Shown here piece after piece: positions 23,968 through 36,889 of a DNA stretch of 64,000 nucleotides. The stretch is taken from contig CM053801.1 in assembly GCA_028671895.1 (NCBI GenBank), forward strand, positions 12,995,375 to 13,059,374, in the 5' to 3' direction. The position numbers were made by a program, and so were the translations under genes. This DNA is from Oenanthe sinensis. Its lineage: Eukaryota > Streptophyta > Magnoliopsida > Apiales > Apiaceae. The notes under the pieces are model-generated. The model worked only from the letters and a program-made list of their open reading frames with translations. It ran no database searches and was not told the origin of the DNA. The first letter of the stretch is position 1. The number at the start of each line of letters is the position of its first letter.

Positions 23968-25358
23968 TATCCCCAAATCTATAGCAAATGCTATAGTTTT
24001 GAAAAGTAGTTGGTGGATTAATTTGTTTAGGCGAGTATATATCTATATAATTGTTTATAGTCTAAAGGGATACGAACTGTGCTTAAATTTTGTTGAGTTG
24101 AAATAAATATTTGAACTAACTTTAGAAGGGAGTGTATAAACTAATTGTGTATGATGCTAGTTAGATATATATATTCAGTAGCAAAGCCAAGGTTCAAAAG
24201 AGATCATCGTCCATCCATTTTGTCACTTCAAAAAGACAGTAGAAATTATTCGCATTTTGTATGCTTCTTCTAGTTAACCTTGGCTTCTTCACATTCACAT
24301 TCACAGTAATATTTTAGTGTTAATTTGTAGAACTGATCAAACTGCTCACTAATAAAGTTAAGAAATTCTTAGAAATTTGTCAATACATATATGTAACAGA
24401 ATAACATTACCGATTGATGTATATAGTTTTTGTACTGTCTTTGTGTTGGCTGATAATACAAAGTAGCAATATTGAACATAAATTGCGGACCGGCCACAAA
24501 CCAGCATTTGTTACTAATCAAGGGTGCTAGGCATGTTGGTGACATTTGATTACTTAATGACTCTTGTCGTCATGGAACAATAACTTAGTTTATAAAAATA
24601 TATATCTAAAACTATATGATCATCCAGTTGCATCGTTCTTAAAGAGTTGGGCATTTTACATTGCATGGGAGGTCGAGTTGAGACCCGCAGTACATAATAT
24701 ACTGTTGGAACTAGGTGTGATTTATAACCATATATATATAGTATATCAAAAGTAAAGCAAGGCCTGGCCTAGGGTGGAACTGAGGGCCCGATCCCCCCAA
24801 CTTAAAATTTTTAATTTCAAATTTTAGGAGAGTACTATAAAATAATTTGTATTGGTCATCTTAAGTATTATATTTTTTAAATTTAATAACAATAATTAAT
24901 TAAAAATAAAGATTGCCAAAATTTTCGGTGATGAAAATTATTAAAATGTCTCCATAATTGAATAATTTAAAAAAAAATTCTATTAATATATATTAAAAAA
25001 ATTACAAAATTGACGATTTTTTTATTTAGTCTCCTCTATATTATAATCCTGGTTGCCTCTGGTCTGGCCTCAAATTTTTGGAAGAAAAAGCTCTTGATTA
25101 TACAGTGTATATTTTACTACGTACAAAGATTAATTATTAGTTTACTTATCGTTTTTACACCACTTTGCGGAAACCAAAAAGCAAAGGAATTCAATATTTA
25201 AAAGAGCTAGCTAGGCAGAAGACAAAGGGAGGGACAAGTATAAAGAATCTTAAGAACATACTGAAAATTAGATGTTATATCTATTACATAATAGCATAAC
25301 ATATTTTTGGAAAAACATTTTATTTCATATAATTTTACTTCTATATCCTTATATTTAA
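23968..25358. other. Intergenic; transposon-like patch at about 24770-25080
   Basis: No gene is seen. At 24770-24805 a GC-rich patch (GGCCTGGCCTAGGGTGGAAC, GGGCCCGATCCCCCCAAC) is followed by AT-rich sequence up to CCTCTGGTCTGGCCTC near 25056-25071, which suggests a decayed DNA element with inverted GGCC/CTGG ends. The class is uncertain. Confidence 0.35.
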
Positions 25359-25596
25359 TACTACATTCGTTCCACCCAATTGTTATCGTTTAATAGAGAA
25401 GGTCCGGCACACATTTTAAGGTGCATATAAAGTATAGTTCCGTAACTTTTTTTAATTTTTTTTTCTGAATAAAAATTTAAACATTAAATTTTTATTCAGA
25501 AAAAAAAAGTTACGGAACTATACTTTATATGCACCTTAAAATGCGTGCCGGACCTTCTCTTCAAAAGGATTACAATTTGGTGGGACGGATGGAGTA
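25359..25596. mobile_element. Long-armed foldback MITE (Stowaway-like)
   Basis: The 238-bp element is almost wholly an inverted repeat. The outer ends are TACTACATTCGTTCCACC and GGTGGGACGGATGGAGTA. The inner arms run from 25395 to about 25482 and from about 25485 to 25560, starting AGAGAAGGTCCGGCAC and ending GTGCCGGACCTTCTCT. The inner arms differ only by one base (CACACAT against CACGCAT) and one indel of about 11 nt in a T tract. The loop is only a few bases. The outer 35 bp have about nine mismatches. No coding is present; a transcript across it would fold into a near-perfect hairpin. Confidence 0.85.
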
Positions 25597-26794
25597 TAAT
25601 TTTAAACACTTCACTGATCAATTTAATCATATGAAATTAGCATTTAATCCCTTCATAACTAATACATATTAATTTAACCTTTTATTAATTATTATAATAC
25701 TATATATATTAATATCTCGATGTTAATGAATTATTAGTGAGATATGAAAATATAATTATATTTTAAAATATTTGTTAATGGTTAGAAAACTCGAAATATA
25801 TGATATATCACTTGATTATGAAACATTTTAATATCCGTGCAAGACGATATCAATTGGTTGAATTGATTAATATATACTCGATAATTTTGTTATTTAAAAA
25901 AAATTATCAAATGTTTTATATTATTGTTGTATAATTGATATTCGAGAACTGAAAATTTAATTACGTATAAAATTTTAATAGGTAAGTAATATAAGAAATA
26001 TCATTTCATTAACGGTATATTATAAACTTATTTGTATAAAAAAATTAAAATATTATGAATATCAAAATTACAACTCATTAATCCTAAATAACATTACACT
26101 CAAAGTTAAATTTATAAATTTACTCTATTTTAAAACTTGAGCATGCCATGGCTAAGAAAGCTAGTTAGATTAATACAATAACGTCTTAAGTTTATTCATC
26201 TCAATATGGTACAAGATTCAATTGCTATATATCTACCCTTATATACCCCTAAACATGTAGGTCCATCTAGGAAATTCTATCCTTGTGTGTCACACGAGTT
26301 AACTTTTTTATTCCACCATACATAAATCTCGCAGCTTTGCTTTGTCAAGTTTGTTTATTTATATCTTTATTAAGAGCCCTTATTGTGTAGAAAAACCTAA
26401 TCAATTATATAAAGGGAAAAAGAGAACTAAAGCTACCATTGTCCCCATCTTCATGTTCTTTGCTTTGTCTGTGGTCTTTCACTTTCCACGTACTTGAAGA
26501 AAAATCAGAGATGATAAATCCTTAGATTCCAAATCTTCAAAATCTCTGTCATCCCACATGTTTCACTTTGATTTTTGGGTACTCCATCAACTTATTCACT
26601 AATATTTCTTCATCCTCTTTTTCTCACTAAAGGAATTAACAAAAGTTAACTAGGATATTCACATTTCATGCAGATCATGCATGCACAATCATAATCTAGT
26701 CATCAAAGCAACAATTATATCAATGTATATATAGCCACATGCATATACGTACATGTGTGTATGTATTCATGTGGGGTCATGATCAATATTATTT
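25597..26794. other. Intergenic, AT-rich, no gene seen
   Basis: Nothing beyond low-complexity AT DNA up to about 26100, then the 3' flank of the DUF1666 gene. GTAT/CATATGTA-type simple sequence lies at 26725-26770. Confidence 0.45.
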
Positions 26795-29700
26795 TCAGTG
26801 TGCAGGAAAGAAAAGTGGTGAGGAATCCCTTTGAAGTTTCCCATCACCAACTCTCACTCTGGTCATCTTGTCTTCACACCAATGCAACTGTTCTTCACTT
26901 AAATCATTCATTCGCAAAACCCTAGAAACGACTTTTAGGTCAATCAGAGCCATCACAATCTCCATCTCCTCCACTTGCTTTAACTTTCTTTTCCTTATAC
27001 ATTTATGAGCCCGCCTAAGATCTTTCACCTTTGACGTTTTCTGCACATACATAAAGTTGTTTAGAGTAATATTTTCCGTATAAACCAAATATGCAATATA
27101 CTCATGTTTAAATAAATATTTTATATATTTACAAACTGCTTTTGTAAGTATAATACTAGACCTATGTACGTACCTTTTTATTTACTTTCTTTTGTAGAAG
27201 GATAAGGGTGGGATCAACAGGGCCTCTTCTTCGGTTTCTCTTGAAGAATGCTGACATTATAATTTGGCATGGAGTTGTTTTATCTGCCTTGAGAAAATCC
27301 ATAAATGTTGTGATTGCCTCCTCCATTATATGAAGAAATGCACTTGACGAGATCCTTGAGCCAAGGTAATCATCTCTTTTATCCTCATCTGAATCTATAT
27401 AATTAGGAAAAAAAAGAGTAAGTTGGTACATAACACTACTTATTTGAAGGCACTTGTGGAAGTAATAATTAATTTGATATCTCATTTCGAAAGTGGTTTT
27501 GTAAAATATGAGCTCCTCTATTTAAACAATAACAAATAATCACTACTTAATCAAAATAAAATCATTACCAGCTTTGTAAAAATATAAAGTAAACTTTATC
27601 AACAATATAATGATATTGTACTATACCAATTGATGTTTTTTTTAATAAAAATAATTGAACTTATAACCTTACAAAGATCCCACAACCTAGGACCATAATG
27701 AATAAACACTACCATTTAGGTTATCAAATCGCCCAGGAATTGAAGTTATCATTTAGCTTGAATACTTTAATTACCAAGCACGTGCTTGAACACAAGCCTA
27801 GTTAAAGTATTTTTTTATTAATTATATGATGAAAGATTTGTGAATGTACCTCTATATTCTGGTACTTGAAGTAACTTTGGCGCCAAGCTCCTCATCCTAG
27901 CATAAACCTCGGGTCTTCTTCCATGCTCATAGGGTTCATTTTCCACATATCTTTGCAAGAGAACTTGAAATTGTTGAAATTGCTGAGCAATATAGGCAGG
28001 ACATCCAGGGTCGGATTCACGACGTGAAGCTCTTAATCTTTGAAAATACTCATAGTTCCAATTCAGAGCTTCCCATGTCAAACAAATTTGAGCAACATAA
28101 GCTCCATCAAGTTCTTGATAGGGATTGTGACGGTTCTCGGATGGTCTTCTGTGGTTCTTTGTAGACAACTTATGAACAATCCTTTCTGAAATTGATCTTG
28201 GACAGACCTGAATTGACCTTAGTGATTCTACAAATTAAATTAATGGAAATTTATTAATTATTTGGCAGGCCCAAATTTTAAGAAAGAAAGAGGAAAAAAG
28301 CAAATGTACGTATAAGTTCAGTATACGGGTTTCTTGAAAATGTTGCATATGTAAAGAGAAAATATTAAAATAAGTTGATGGATTTAAATATATTTTTTTT
28401 GAATAAGGTTGGCTTGTAGAAATCTCAGTCCCAGACATGTGAGACAGAGAATAAACCCTTTATTGCTTGGGTTATGCGATTGGAGGAGGGGGGAGGGGAA
28501 TCATTCTCTTTCCTTTATGAGATTCCTATTACATATTCAATTCTTCCACAAACTAGGAATGATGGAGGAGTAGGCCAAGTAAAATCACTTGTTTTAAGTT
28601 ATTTACACTTCATTTTCTTATCACCGTAACATCCTCATGCATGTGTATATGATCAGTATAGCTAATGACCTAATACTTTCCATCAACTTCAAGCAATAAA
28701 AACATATAATAAGGTACCTGTTTCCTGTAGTTTTTGAGCACTAACTCTATCTAAAAACAGCATTTCCTCATCATACTTTTGGAACACAGTGTAGGACTCC
28801 CACTTAGGGCAGCTTCTTCTGGATGACGAAGAAAATGGATCCTCTGTTCCACAATTAATGGAGCTTCTACACTCCGAGGAGTTCCTGGAAGTTGATCCAA
28901 CAGTACAAGTGTCACCAAACGTTTCTTCGTTAACAATCTCCTTTTCTTTAACTTCAATCTTCTTGGTCTCAAACTTTGGCGGTTCAAAAATAAAATAATT
29001 TTCCTCATTGAAATTCTTTTCCAACTTCCCTTTTTTAGTATCTCTAGTAACCAACTTTTCTGAAATAAAACTTAATATGTATCAGTTCGCGTTCAAACAA
29101 TTGATAAAAAGTAATATGCATGAGTGCATATATACATGACATGGTGACTAATTATGTGAATTATTCTACTCACCATTGTGATTTTCAGTATGGTAAACGA
29201 TGGTACGAACATTTGCACGAAAATTGCAATCAGAATCTGTATCTGTTTCGCCAAGATCTTCCACAATAACTTGATCATAATCAAAACTGCTTCCCAACTC
29301 AGAAGCTGGCGAGCTATAAACAGACAGCTGATCACTAGTGTCAAAACTCACATCTTCTCGGATTATAAGATCATCGTCTTGATAATCTATTGTTTCTTCA
29401 ACGAGAGTTTGGTCTGTCCGGGTCCTCCTCGTATGTAAAAAAGAACGCGCCTCGCCCACATGAACTATATGTTCTACTAAGTGATCCTTCTGCATGCATT
29501 CTTTGTTATAATATGAGAAACCTTCAACTTCTTCTTCCTCCTCTTCTTCATCGGAGTATATATAATCGTATTCCTCCTCATTTCTGCAAAGAAGAAAAGA
29601 AAAATTAGGATTCACAGTATAAACATTAACATGTAGATTAATTAAGATAAACACGAAGCTCGAAAGATATGGATTCTGTTCCGATACCTTCGGTAAAACG

Positions 29701-29830
29701 GATTACCAAAAACAAAAGTGAAGAACTTGGCCAAAGAGATTGAAGAGAGGTAGAAGAAGAGGAAGAGAAGTTGGAAAGAGATGGAGAAATTGTAAAACAA
29801 TCTAACTAATGTTTCTTTGGAACATTGCAT
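26795..29830 (-). CDS. DUF1666 family protein, six exons
   Basis: Minus-strand exons 29830-29688, 29583-29174, 29059-28718, 28227-27850, 27394-27174 and 27040-26795 are all bounded by GT-AG and keep phase, giving 579 residues. Residues about 11-40 are strongly hydrophobic (FYNFSISFQLLFLFFYLSSI), a probable membrane anchor. Exon 2 is acidic, with a run of seven Glu in SDEEEEEEEVE. Exons 4-6 (about residues 320-575) carry the DUF1666 features: YVAQICLTWEALNWNYEYFQ, then FQVLLQRYVENEPYEHGRRP, LAPKLLQVPEYRG and the late LRRAHKCIRKRKLKQ and LHWCEDKMTRV. The family is plant-specific and of unknown biochemical function; members have been loosely labelled ribosomal L34e-like, which this sequence does not support. 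Domain and gene structure are confident; function is not known. Confidence 0.88.
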
Positions 29831-31019
29831 TTTTTGTTTGATTGTTTAAATTGTTCTATCTACATAGAGTCTAATGACTCTCTTTCTCTTTCTCACTCTT
29901 TATTACATAAAGTAAAGTGGCTCAAAGGAAAAAAAAGAGAGTGATGATTGGTTGCTTTCATTACTTCCCATCCTTGCTTGACCATATTGTCCTCTTTAGA
30001 TGTATCAAATCTTTCATAAACAAGATGCACGTATATACATATTATTATTTTCGAGAAATTTTATTATACACACTAAAGCAAACATGAGGAATCATCTTTG
30101 ATCCAACTTTGCATCAAAAGTACATAAATCTTGTAATGTAGTGTCGGTATAGAACACATATAAAATTTCAAATCTATTAAGAACTAAGAGGCGTGTAAGA
30201 TCAGTACTAGAAACAAAAACTGAAAAAAGAAAGCACCAAAACCTAGCAACACGCCTAGATACATAAAAAGAACTCGAAAATAGTCGTATAATACACCCAT
30301 CTTTTAAAAAGAATCACTAAACTAATTAGTATTTCAGGAGCTTTAGATAAAACATAAAAGTAACTTGATTAAGAAATGGTGTAATTAAATTAACTCATAT
30401 ATTAATTGCTCAGCGAGTTAATTTAAGAATAATATTTGCCTCTAAGCGGAAGAAAGGGACTTCATGTCAGGCAAGAAGGGGTATTTTCGTCATTGAATAA
30501 GAGAAAATCTTGAGGCTTCTTTCTGCCTTTTGTAACTTGGCCATTAAGGTTTTAAACAAATATATGAGACCACTTTCTTAATCCCTGTTTAGTGCATAAT
30601 GCTAGCTGCGCGTTATACCGTAATAATTATTTTCGTTCATTGTTGTTTAAAGAAAATTTAATTAATGAATTAAAAAATTAAAGTGAAAAAGGTTTACATG
30701 TATGCGTGTTAGAAAGAGTCGATATATTTAGTCATATCAGGTCATCTTTTGAATTCAATTCTTAATTGGAAAAAGCTGTATCTAAAGTTTACGTCTGTTT
30801 CTAATTTAAAAAAATCTAAATTTTTAATTTTTTTTTTCAATGTTTCTTTTTGTAAATAAAAGTTTAATATTTAAATATTTATTTATAATTTTTTTTAAAA
30901 TTATTATATTAATATATCTTATATTACGTGTAAAAATTAAAATAAATAATTAATTTGGAATGGAGAGAATACTAAAATAAAATACACTCGGACATGAAAT
31001 ATATGTTTCCTCATGGATG
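29831..31019. other. Intergenic / DUF1666 upstream region
   Basis: The first 150 bp contain a CT-rich leader (CTCTTTCTCTTTCTCACTC at about 29879-29897) belonging to the minus-strand gene. The rest is AT-rich with no coding signal. Confidence 0.45.
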
Positions 31020-31350
31020 GGATTTTGACATACACTTGTAGCTTTGGTCTTTGCTGTTGTGGGCTATACATTATTTGCTAATCCAACAGACAGAGAAAAT
31101 GGGCCTACTTTGAGGTTCAAACTCCTCTATCAGTGTACGTTGCAGTCCATCACACATAAACAATGATTTCAGACAGTCCAATTCGTGGTCTCAGTAGATC
31201 GGAATGATGAATTTTCAAGTACAGTAGTTATCATGTTGTTTGGATAAATAAATCAGCGCTCCAGTTTCAGGATAAAATTGGGATGTGTATAATGTATATA
31301 CCCACATATGTTCTAGAAACCCCAGTAATATATAAATACTAAAAACTAGT
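31020..31350. repeat. Direct repeat copy 1 flanking the RPA1-like region
   Basis: Shares an ordered set of blocks with 36890-37173 plus 41749-41830: GTGGGCTATA, a variant of GTCCAATTCGTGGTCTCAGTAG, GGAATGATGAA, AATAAATCA with CTCCAGTTTCAG, and TATGTTCTAGAAACCC. The copies are diverged but colinear. The second copy has been split by the copia insertion. Confidence 0.6.
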
Positions 31351-31476
31351 ATCGTAAAAAACAGAAATCGGACTTAGTCGGTAAGACACGGAATATGGAT
31401 TAATCGGGCATTAATCGAAATGATTAATTGAATAATAAAAAATTTAATCAGTTTGGTGAATAACCGAACATGAATT

Positions 31477-31498
31477 AATCGGTGATTAATCACCGATT
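31477..31498. repeat. Perfect 22-bp palindrome in an AATCGG-type element
   Basis: The bases AATCGGTGATT followed by AATCACCGATT form an exact palindrome. It lies at the end of a short AATCGG-rich segment (about 31360-31505) that resembles the repeat at 8.76-9.28 kb. It is probably a transposon terminus rather than an operator. Confidence 0.5.
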
Positions 31499-31553
31499 TT
31501 CAGAACAATGCTAAAAACTAAAAACTGTACGTACAAGTACATAAAAGTTTTTA

Positions 31554-31807
31554 TATTCCCTCTGTGTCCTTTGTCTACTTTGTTTTCAGTACGGTTAAAC
31601 TAACTCATCTTTGACTGTAATTTAAATATAATATATAATTGAAAAATTAAAATTTTATGTTGTTAAAAAATATATATAATATACTTTAAAATGTATTTTT
31701 TAGTTTTTTAAAATTATAAAAGAATAATTTTTAATTGTTAGTCAAAGACAAGTCAATTTGACCACGAAAAATCAAAAAATGACTACTAATTAGGCACGGA
31801 GGGAGTA
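31554..31807. mobile_element. Stowaway-like MITE
   Basis: Left end TATTCCCTCTGTGTCC and right end TAGGCACGGAGGGAGTA are inverted copies of the CTCCCTCCGT type with TA borders. The interior (AATATAATATATAATTGAAA, AAATTTTATGTTGTTA, ATTTGACCACGAAAAATC) is shared with the copy at 56194-56443. Confidence 0.8.
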
Positions 31808-33213
31808 TCTGTTACGTAACTTAATTAGAACATCGATCAATGATTTATTCAAAAAAAACATCGATCAATGATCAATCATGTGATTTGTGTTAATTAATTA
31901 GTAGCATAAAATTATTGGAATATTAATGCATTTGAATATTTGATTTTTTGAATATTTTTAGTGCATCCAAAAAACTGCAGGGTTTAAAAAAAGAGTATAC
32001 TAAATTCTATCCGGTTGGGTTAAATGTCATAATTTCAATCAAGTTCAGTCAAATTTGATATTTTTGACCAGTTAATTCTGTCAAATTTGAAATATTTGAA
32101 TTTTGATGAAATACGGTCTAACAATATGAACTTTTAAGTTTTGAATTCAGAAAATAAAATCTAGTTAAAATAATTCAACGGTTTTTAGTCATTTTTAATT
32201 TGTTAAAAAAATCCAAAGTAACGAAACTCTCCATTCATCTTGCAATATTACAGTGGAGAATCAATGTCAAAAATATATGACAGTGTGCTATTCTCTCTTG
32301 TCATCAAATACACACATTCGATTGTTACAAATACATGTGTATTATATATACATATTAACAGTGTTGCCCGCTCCGCTGGGCCGAGGAATTAAAAAAAAAT
32401 CGAATGTCCATCTGATTTTGATTTTGATTTTGATTTTGATGTTATATTCACTGTTTAAAAGTGTGTTGAAGATGTTTGGGAAGCCTCTGTCCGCTCTGTT
32501 CTCCATCTGCGATTATTGTAATTTAGAGTTGAAATATGTTTGTGTCCATTATCATCATGTTTCCATTGTAATGAACATTGCTAGTATAATACTACCTCGT
32601 CTTCAATTTCATAAACTTCTCTCCCCAATGATGATCTTACTTCACGATCTTCCAATACAATGTTCATTTCTCTTGTTTCAGCTTGTGTGTATATGCTGAA
32701 TCTATTATAATTGTAATAAATTTATTAATGAATGAAATATGATTCAACAATAATGACGAAAGTTTCTTACTTCTTTTCAGGGCTAGGGAAAATGCGGTTG
32801 CATTTGATGCAATGGTAATTTCCATTAATGCAGTCAATTTTCCTATAGCATGAAATGAATATGGAAATGAACCAAGTTGGTAGTTCATGTACAACGATAA
32901 TTTTGCTTGGTAGACAACTTCTTTCTACAGATTGATGCATTAAAATCAGATGTAATTGAATTATTACAAAGATAAAATCAGATTTAATTGAATTATTATA
33001 ACGATTTCTACAGAGATGTAATTGTTTTTATCTTGATATACTTGGATCCCACATTCTTTATTTCATTGATTGTTAACATCTCTAACTTTTCAGTTTTTTT
33101 CGTGACAAATTCATGTTTGGATCAAAGAGGTGTTGAAAACCTGCATTATAAGAATAAAAATTCCTCATGTAAAATTTATTTTCTTGTGTGCTGAATCGTA
33201 AATTAGTACTTAC
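31808..33213. other. Intergenic; no gene, short GATTTT tandem run
   Basis: The imperfect tandem TGATTTT is repeated five times at about 32412-32442. Plus-strand frames here show no domain. The segment may hold the degraded 3' part of RPA1-like copy B, but I could not recognise it. Confidence 0.4.
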
Positions 33214-34259
33214 AAATTTCTCATATTTATTCAAGTAGAACTTTGTAGGTGTTGCATTTGAAATGTTTGTTTGCTCTGCAATGCAACATTTTCATATAAG
33301 TTAACAATGAAATCATAATTAGTTGCAATTCCATTTACTAATTTTGTTAAGAAGTTAGTAAATAGTGACTTGTTTTACCTTGCCATAAACTGATCTTACA
33401 GCTTGCAATGATGATAATGATTGGTAGCTGTAAATCTTCTTTAAGAGCTTTGTCTAATTCTTTTGCCAATGAGTCCCAAAAGGTAACATTAATCGTACAC
33501 CTGTAAATAAAGTTTTTGGGTTACAGTTGAATTTATGTTTACAATTGATTAGTAGAACTTTAGTTATCTATTAATTCTTACCTCACATCAGTTATCGAGA
33601 AGTTCATCTTTACTTGCTGCAATCCATAAGTCAAGTCATCTAATGGTTCCTCCTTCTCCATAACCCCAATGACATCTGTAATATGTAAATCTACTGTATA
33701 TGAGTACTTCATCATATAATGTATTAGGTAAAGAACACATTATCTTAAAAAAATATGAGTATACCTGTTAAATAAGTATTCTAGTTTGCTATTTCTTTCA
33801 AATCCTCCAAATCATAGAAATCAAACATGTTCTCTTGAATTAGACTATCATTTTGAAGAATTTCTTCCACCTTTGTGTAATTTGTGAAATGGTTTTTTTG
33901 ACATTGTGAATGTATCTGAACTTCTCATCAGTTTTATAAAGTTTCACAGTGAAATTGTTGATGTGATATATGTATCCTACTTTAATAATATTTTCATTTT
34001 CTTCAGCTAGAGCACCGGGAACAAAAACATGTAACCTATAGTTCTGCATAGCATAAACATTGCAGATAAATGTATTGCACATATGCTTATTTAATACTTT
34101 TGTATATACCTTATCATCCAGTAGTAATAAGTTGAAACCCTTAAATTCTTCTCATTTCATTGTCATCCCTCTCCAGAATCTGATTATTCTAACTTTAATT
34201 ATCCAGTTGTAACTCTCAGGCGAAACTTGTCTCAAACTATGATACTCTTTAGTAGACAT
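33214..34259 (-). pseudogene. RPA1-like (DUF223/OB-fold) pseudogene, N-terminal half (copy B)
   Basis: Recognisable minus-strand exons: 34259-34110 (MSTKEYHSLRQVSPESYNW), 34043-33765 (LHVFVPGALAEENENIIKVG), 33675-33582 (TDVIGVMEKEEPLDDLTYG), 33500-33379 (INVTFWDSLAKELDKAL) and 33275-33214 (TNISNATPTKFYLNKYEKF). This is the order of the first two OB-folds of RPA70-like proteins, a single-stranded-DNA-binding family greatly expanded in plants and also carried by Helitrons. The copy is broken by an in-frame TGA at 34152-34154, a frameshift within exon 2 (about 33850-33890) and an in-frame TAG near the end of that exon. No C-terminal half follows. Splice sites are mostly preserved, so loss of function is recent relative to capture or duplication. 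Confidence 0.75.
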
Positions 34260-34842
34260 TTTTATTTGAAATTTGTGTTTTTCTTTTGGATTTCTTGTAT
34301 TTGATAGCTATAGTCATAGAGAAGGAAGTTGTATGTAGGCGGATGTGAGTGAATAATTATATTTAGTTTCTCATCAACATCAATGAGAGTTACTTTTTGT
34401 TTGATGTGATTTGAAGTCTGCTTTTCAGTATTGAGTAGCCTATACTGTAGTTTATATACTTGAAGATTTAGTACAATTTGTGGTAATAGTTGAGAGGTCA
34501 TGCTTTCATAATTTCTTTTTAATTATAATACAAAGTTAATATGCAAGTGGTTGCTATATTTTAAGTTTTAGAAAGATTATATTTTAAGTTTACCTAACTC
34601 GGTTTAAAAACAATTTGTTTCAAGGAAAAAATTGATAAAGCTGGAGCAAACTTTAGAATTGAATATAGTAGTTGCACATATTTGTGAACTTTGAAAGCAT
34701 TAATAAATAACATCCAAAATGACTTAAAACATTAGTTAAAATTCCATAATAGTAGATTGTATTCAAAAGTTGTAATTGTTATGTAATTTTCCAGCAACAA
34801 AGCAAAATATTTTTTCTTTAATAAAACTGTGGAAATTACTCT

Positions 34843-36156
34843 TTAACGTTTCTTTGAAACTTTCTCCGTCTTGATGGACTTCAACCTATCCAGTGATATA
34901 TGTTCATCATGAACATAGTTATCCTTTTCATTACTCGTCCTTGTTCTAGCCTTGGTGATAGACATCTTTGTGAGAGGTGTTGTGTTTTCATTTTCAACTT
35001 CAATAGCCTATAATTATGAATACTTATTTTTACTAATCCAAGTTAATATAAAAAATGTCATAGTATTTTATTACCATGTTCACATTGTCGCTTTTATCAA
35101 GGCTTTCAACATTGACCAAAGAGTTTTCTCCATCAATTTCCTAAAGCAAATAAGAAATAAGAACTGATATACATAAAGAGTTGGAATATAAATTTCAGAT
35201 AGTGGAATGCTTACAATTTCATGAAGGTTCTCATTGGTTTCGTCACCAGTAGCAATTGATGGAGAACTTGGTTCAAATAGCTTGGTTTCTTCTAAAATGT
35301 TATCAGTAGTGTACACATTAATTCCTTTCTTCACATTTTCTTCTTTGACTTTTAATGTGACAGTATATGGCTTCAGCTCTATATCTCTAAGTATTGCCGA
35401 ATAACAGCTATCGTCTGCATTATGTTTTAAAGTTTGTTCCACCTCAAGTTCAAATACATTCTTTCTAGTCAACTTGCGAATCTCACGGTCTTCAAATATG
35501 ATTGCAATTACATCTGTGTTGTCAGAGCATAATGTTTGAATTCTGAACCTATTTAGTTGTAAAAGTATAAATTAACTAATTCGAAGGTGGTAATAATATT
35601 CATTCAAATTCGAAATCATGGGGAATTTTTTACCTCTTTTTTGTGCAAGGTATGAATCACTTGCACGTGTTGCATTTATAGCGGCCATCAATAATCTCCA
35701 ACTCATTCTCACAAAGAGTGCATTCATGAAAGTACCAATAAAATTCCTCTTTAATTTCCTTAACAGTTACTTCACAAATTATATTTTTCTGTACATTTTA
35801 AGTAATCAGCAATGAAAGAAAGCTATGAAAAATGTGCATCTAGATGTGATAGCGTTCACATCATACCCCAATGTACTCCTCAGTCAAGTTTTTAATGTCT
35901 CTAATAGTGAAGATTTCAGGAGCATTTATTTTTTCTTCAATCAAATTGTTAGGGAAGAATGAAGAATCTGAAGCTCTATTGGCAAAACAAAACACTGTTA
36001 AATTTAATGTGAAAATAAAAAAATATTTAAATGATTAAAGAATGAAAAAGATGATAATTGTAGCACTTAATCCTCATCTTTTTGACAACATTGTGATTCA
36101 CATTTAGGTAGAATCTTGTGGTTGGATAATTGGTTAAGTACATGTCACCTATTTGA
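34843..36156 (-). pseudogene. RPA1-like pseudogene, C-terminal half (copy A)
   Basis: Minus-strand exons: 36156-36067 (MYLTNYPTTRFYLNVNH), 35975-35867 (INAPEIFTIRDIKNLTEEYI), 35788-35634, 35548-35215 (IAIIFEDREIRKLTRKN), 35140-35075 and 35007-34843 (ends in a basic tail and TAA). Exon 35788-35634 contains the RPA70 zinc ribbon, CTLCENELEIIDGRYKCNTC, with two CxxC pairs. An in-frame TGA at 35657-35659 lies just after the ribbon. The first OB-folds expected further upstream are absent beyond about 36300, so this is the C-terminal half only. Full-length relatives bind single-stranded DNA; this copy would be truncated before its last OB-fold. Confidence 0.72.
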
Positions 36157-36889
36157 CTATATATAACAAAATATAATGAGTCATGTTGTGATATTGGTCA
36201 TATATTATAGTATGTGACAAATGAGACATGTTAGTATATTGGTAATACCTTGAAATTTGTTAACCTTTGCACAGTGATTTTTCGGGTATTTACATGTGTT
36301 GTTGAAGGGTTTTAATTTATAAATATATAATAATATTTATTATTAATAATGCCAATAATATAAATTATTGTTGTAATAATAAAAATATTACATATTTACT
36401 TCCACTATTTTAATTTTTATTATAAAATGGTTGACTTTTTTTACATTCCTAGAAATATTGAATATAAATTAACTTTGCATATATTAATTAACTGCAAGTT
36501 TCTTTTACATTCTTGACTTTAAAAAATTTATACATCTGTAGGAAGAGAGGGTGAAAGGGCATATATTTAATTATGTTGATAATAACTGAGAATGTCATAT
36601 AATACAGAAAAAAATCACTCCTAAAACGTTATTTAATAATAAAAAAATTAAAGAAGTATTATATACAATGTTGTAATTTGAGTTGTCAGTTTGATTATAT
36701 ATATAAGAATCAAAATAGAATCAATTGAGTTCGATTTTGAAAATTAAAAGTTGATATCAACTCATCAACTAATGATAATGTAGTTTTTATAGATATTGAT
36801 ATGTTTTTTTGGTTATATTTCATTTTAATTAAGGTTCAATTTTTACTCATCCCTGCATAAGAACATGTTTCTTAACAGATTGGATAATC

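Noticed and set aside
32253..32699. Plus-strand 148-codon frame
   Set aside because: Includes a simple TGATTTT-type repeat encoding ILILILIL and no recognisable domain.
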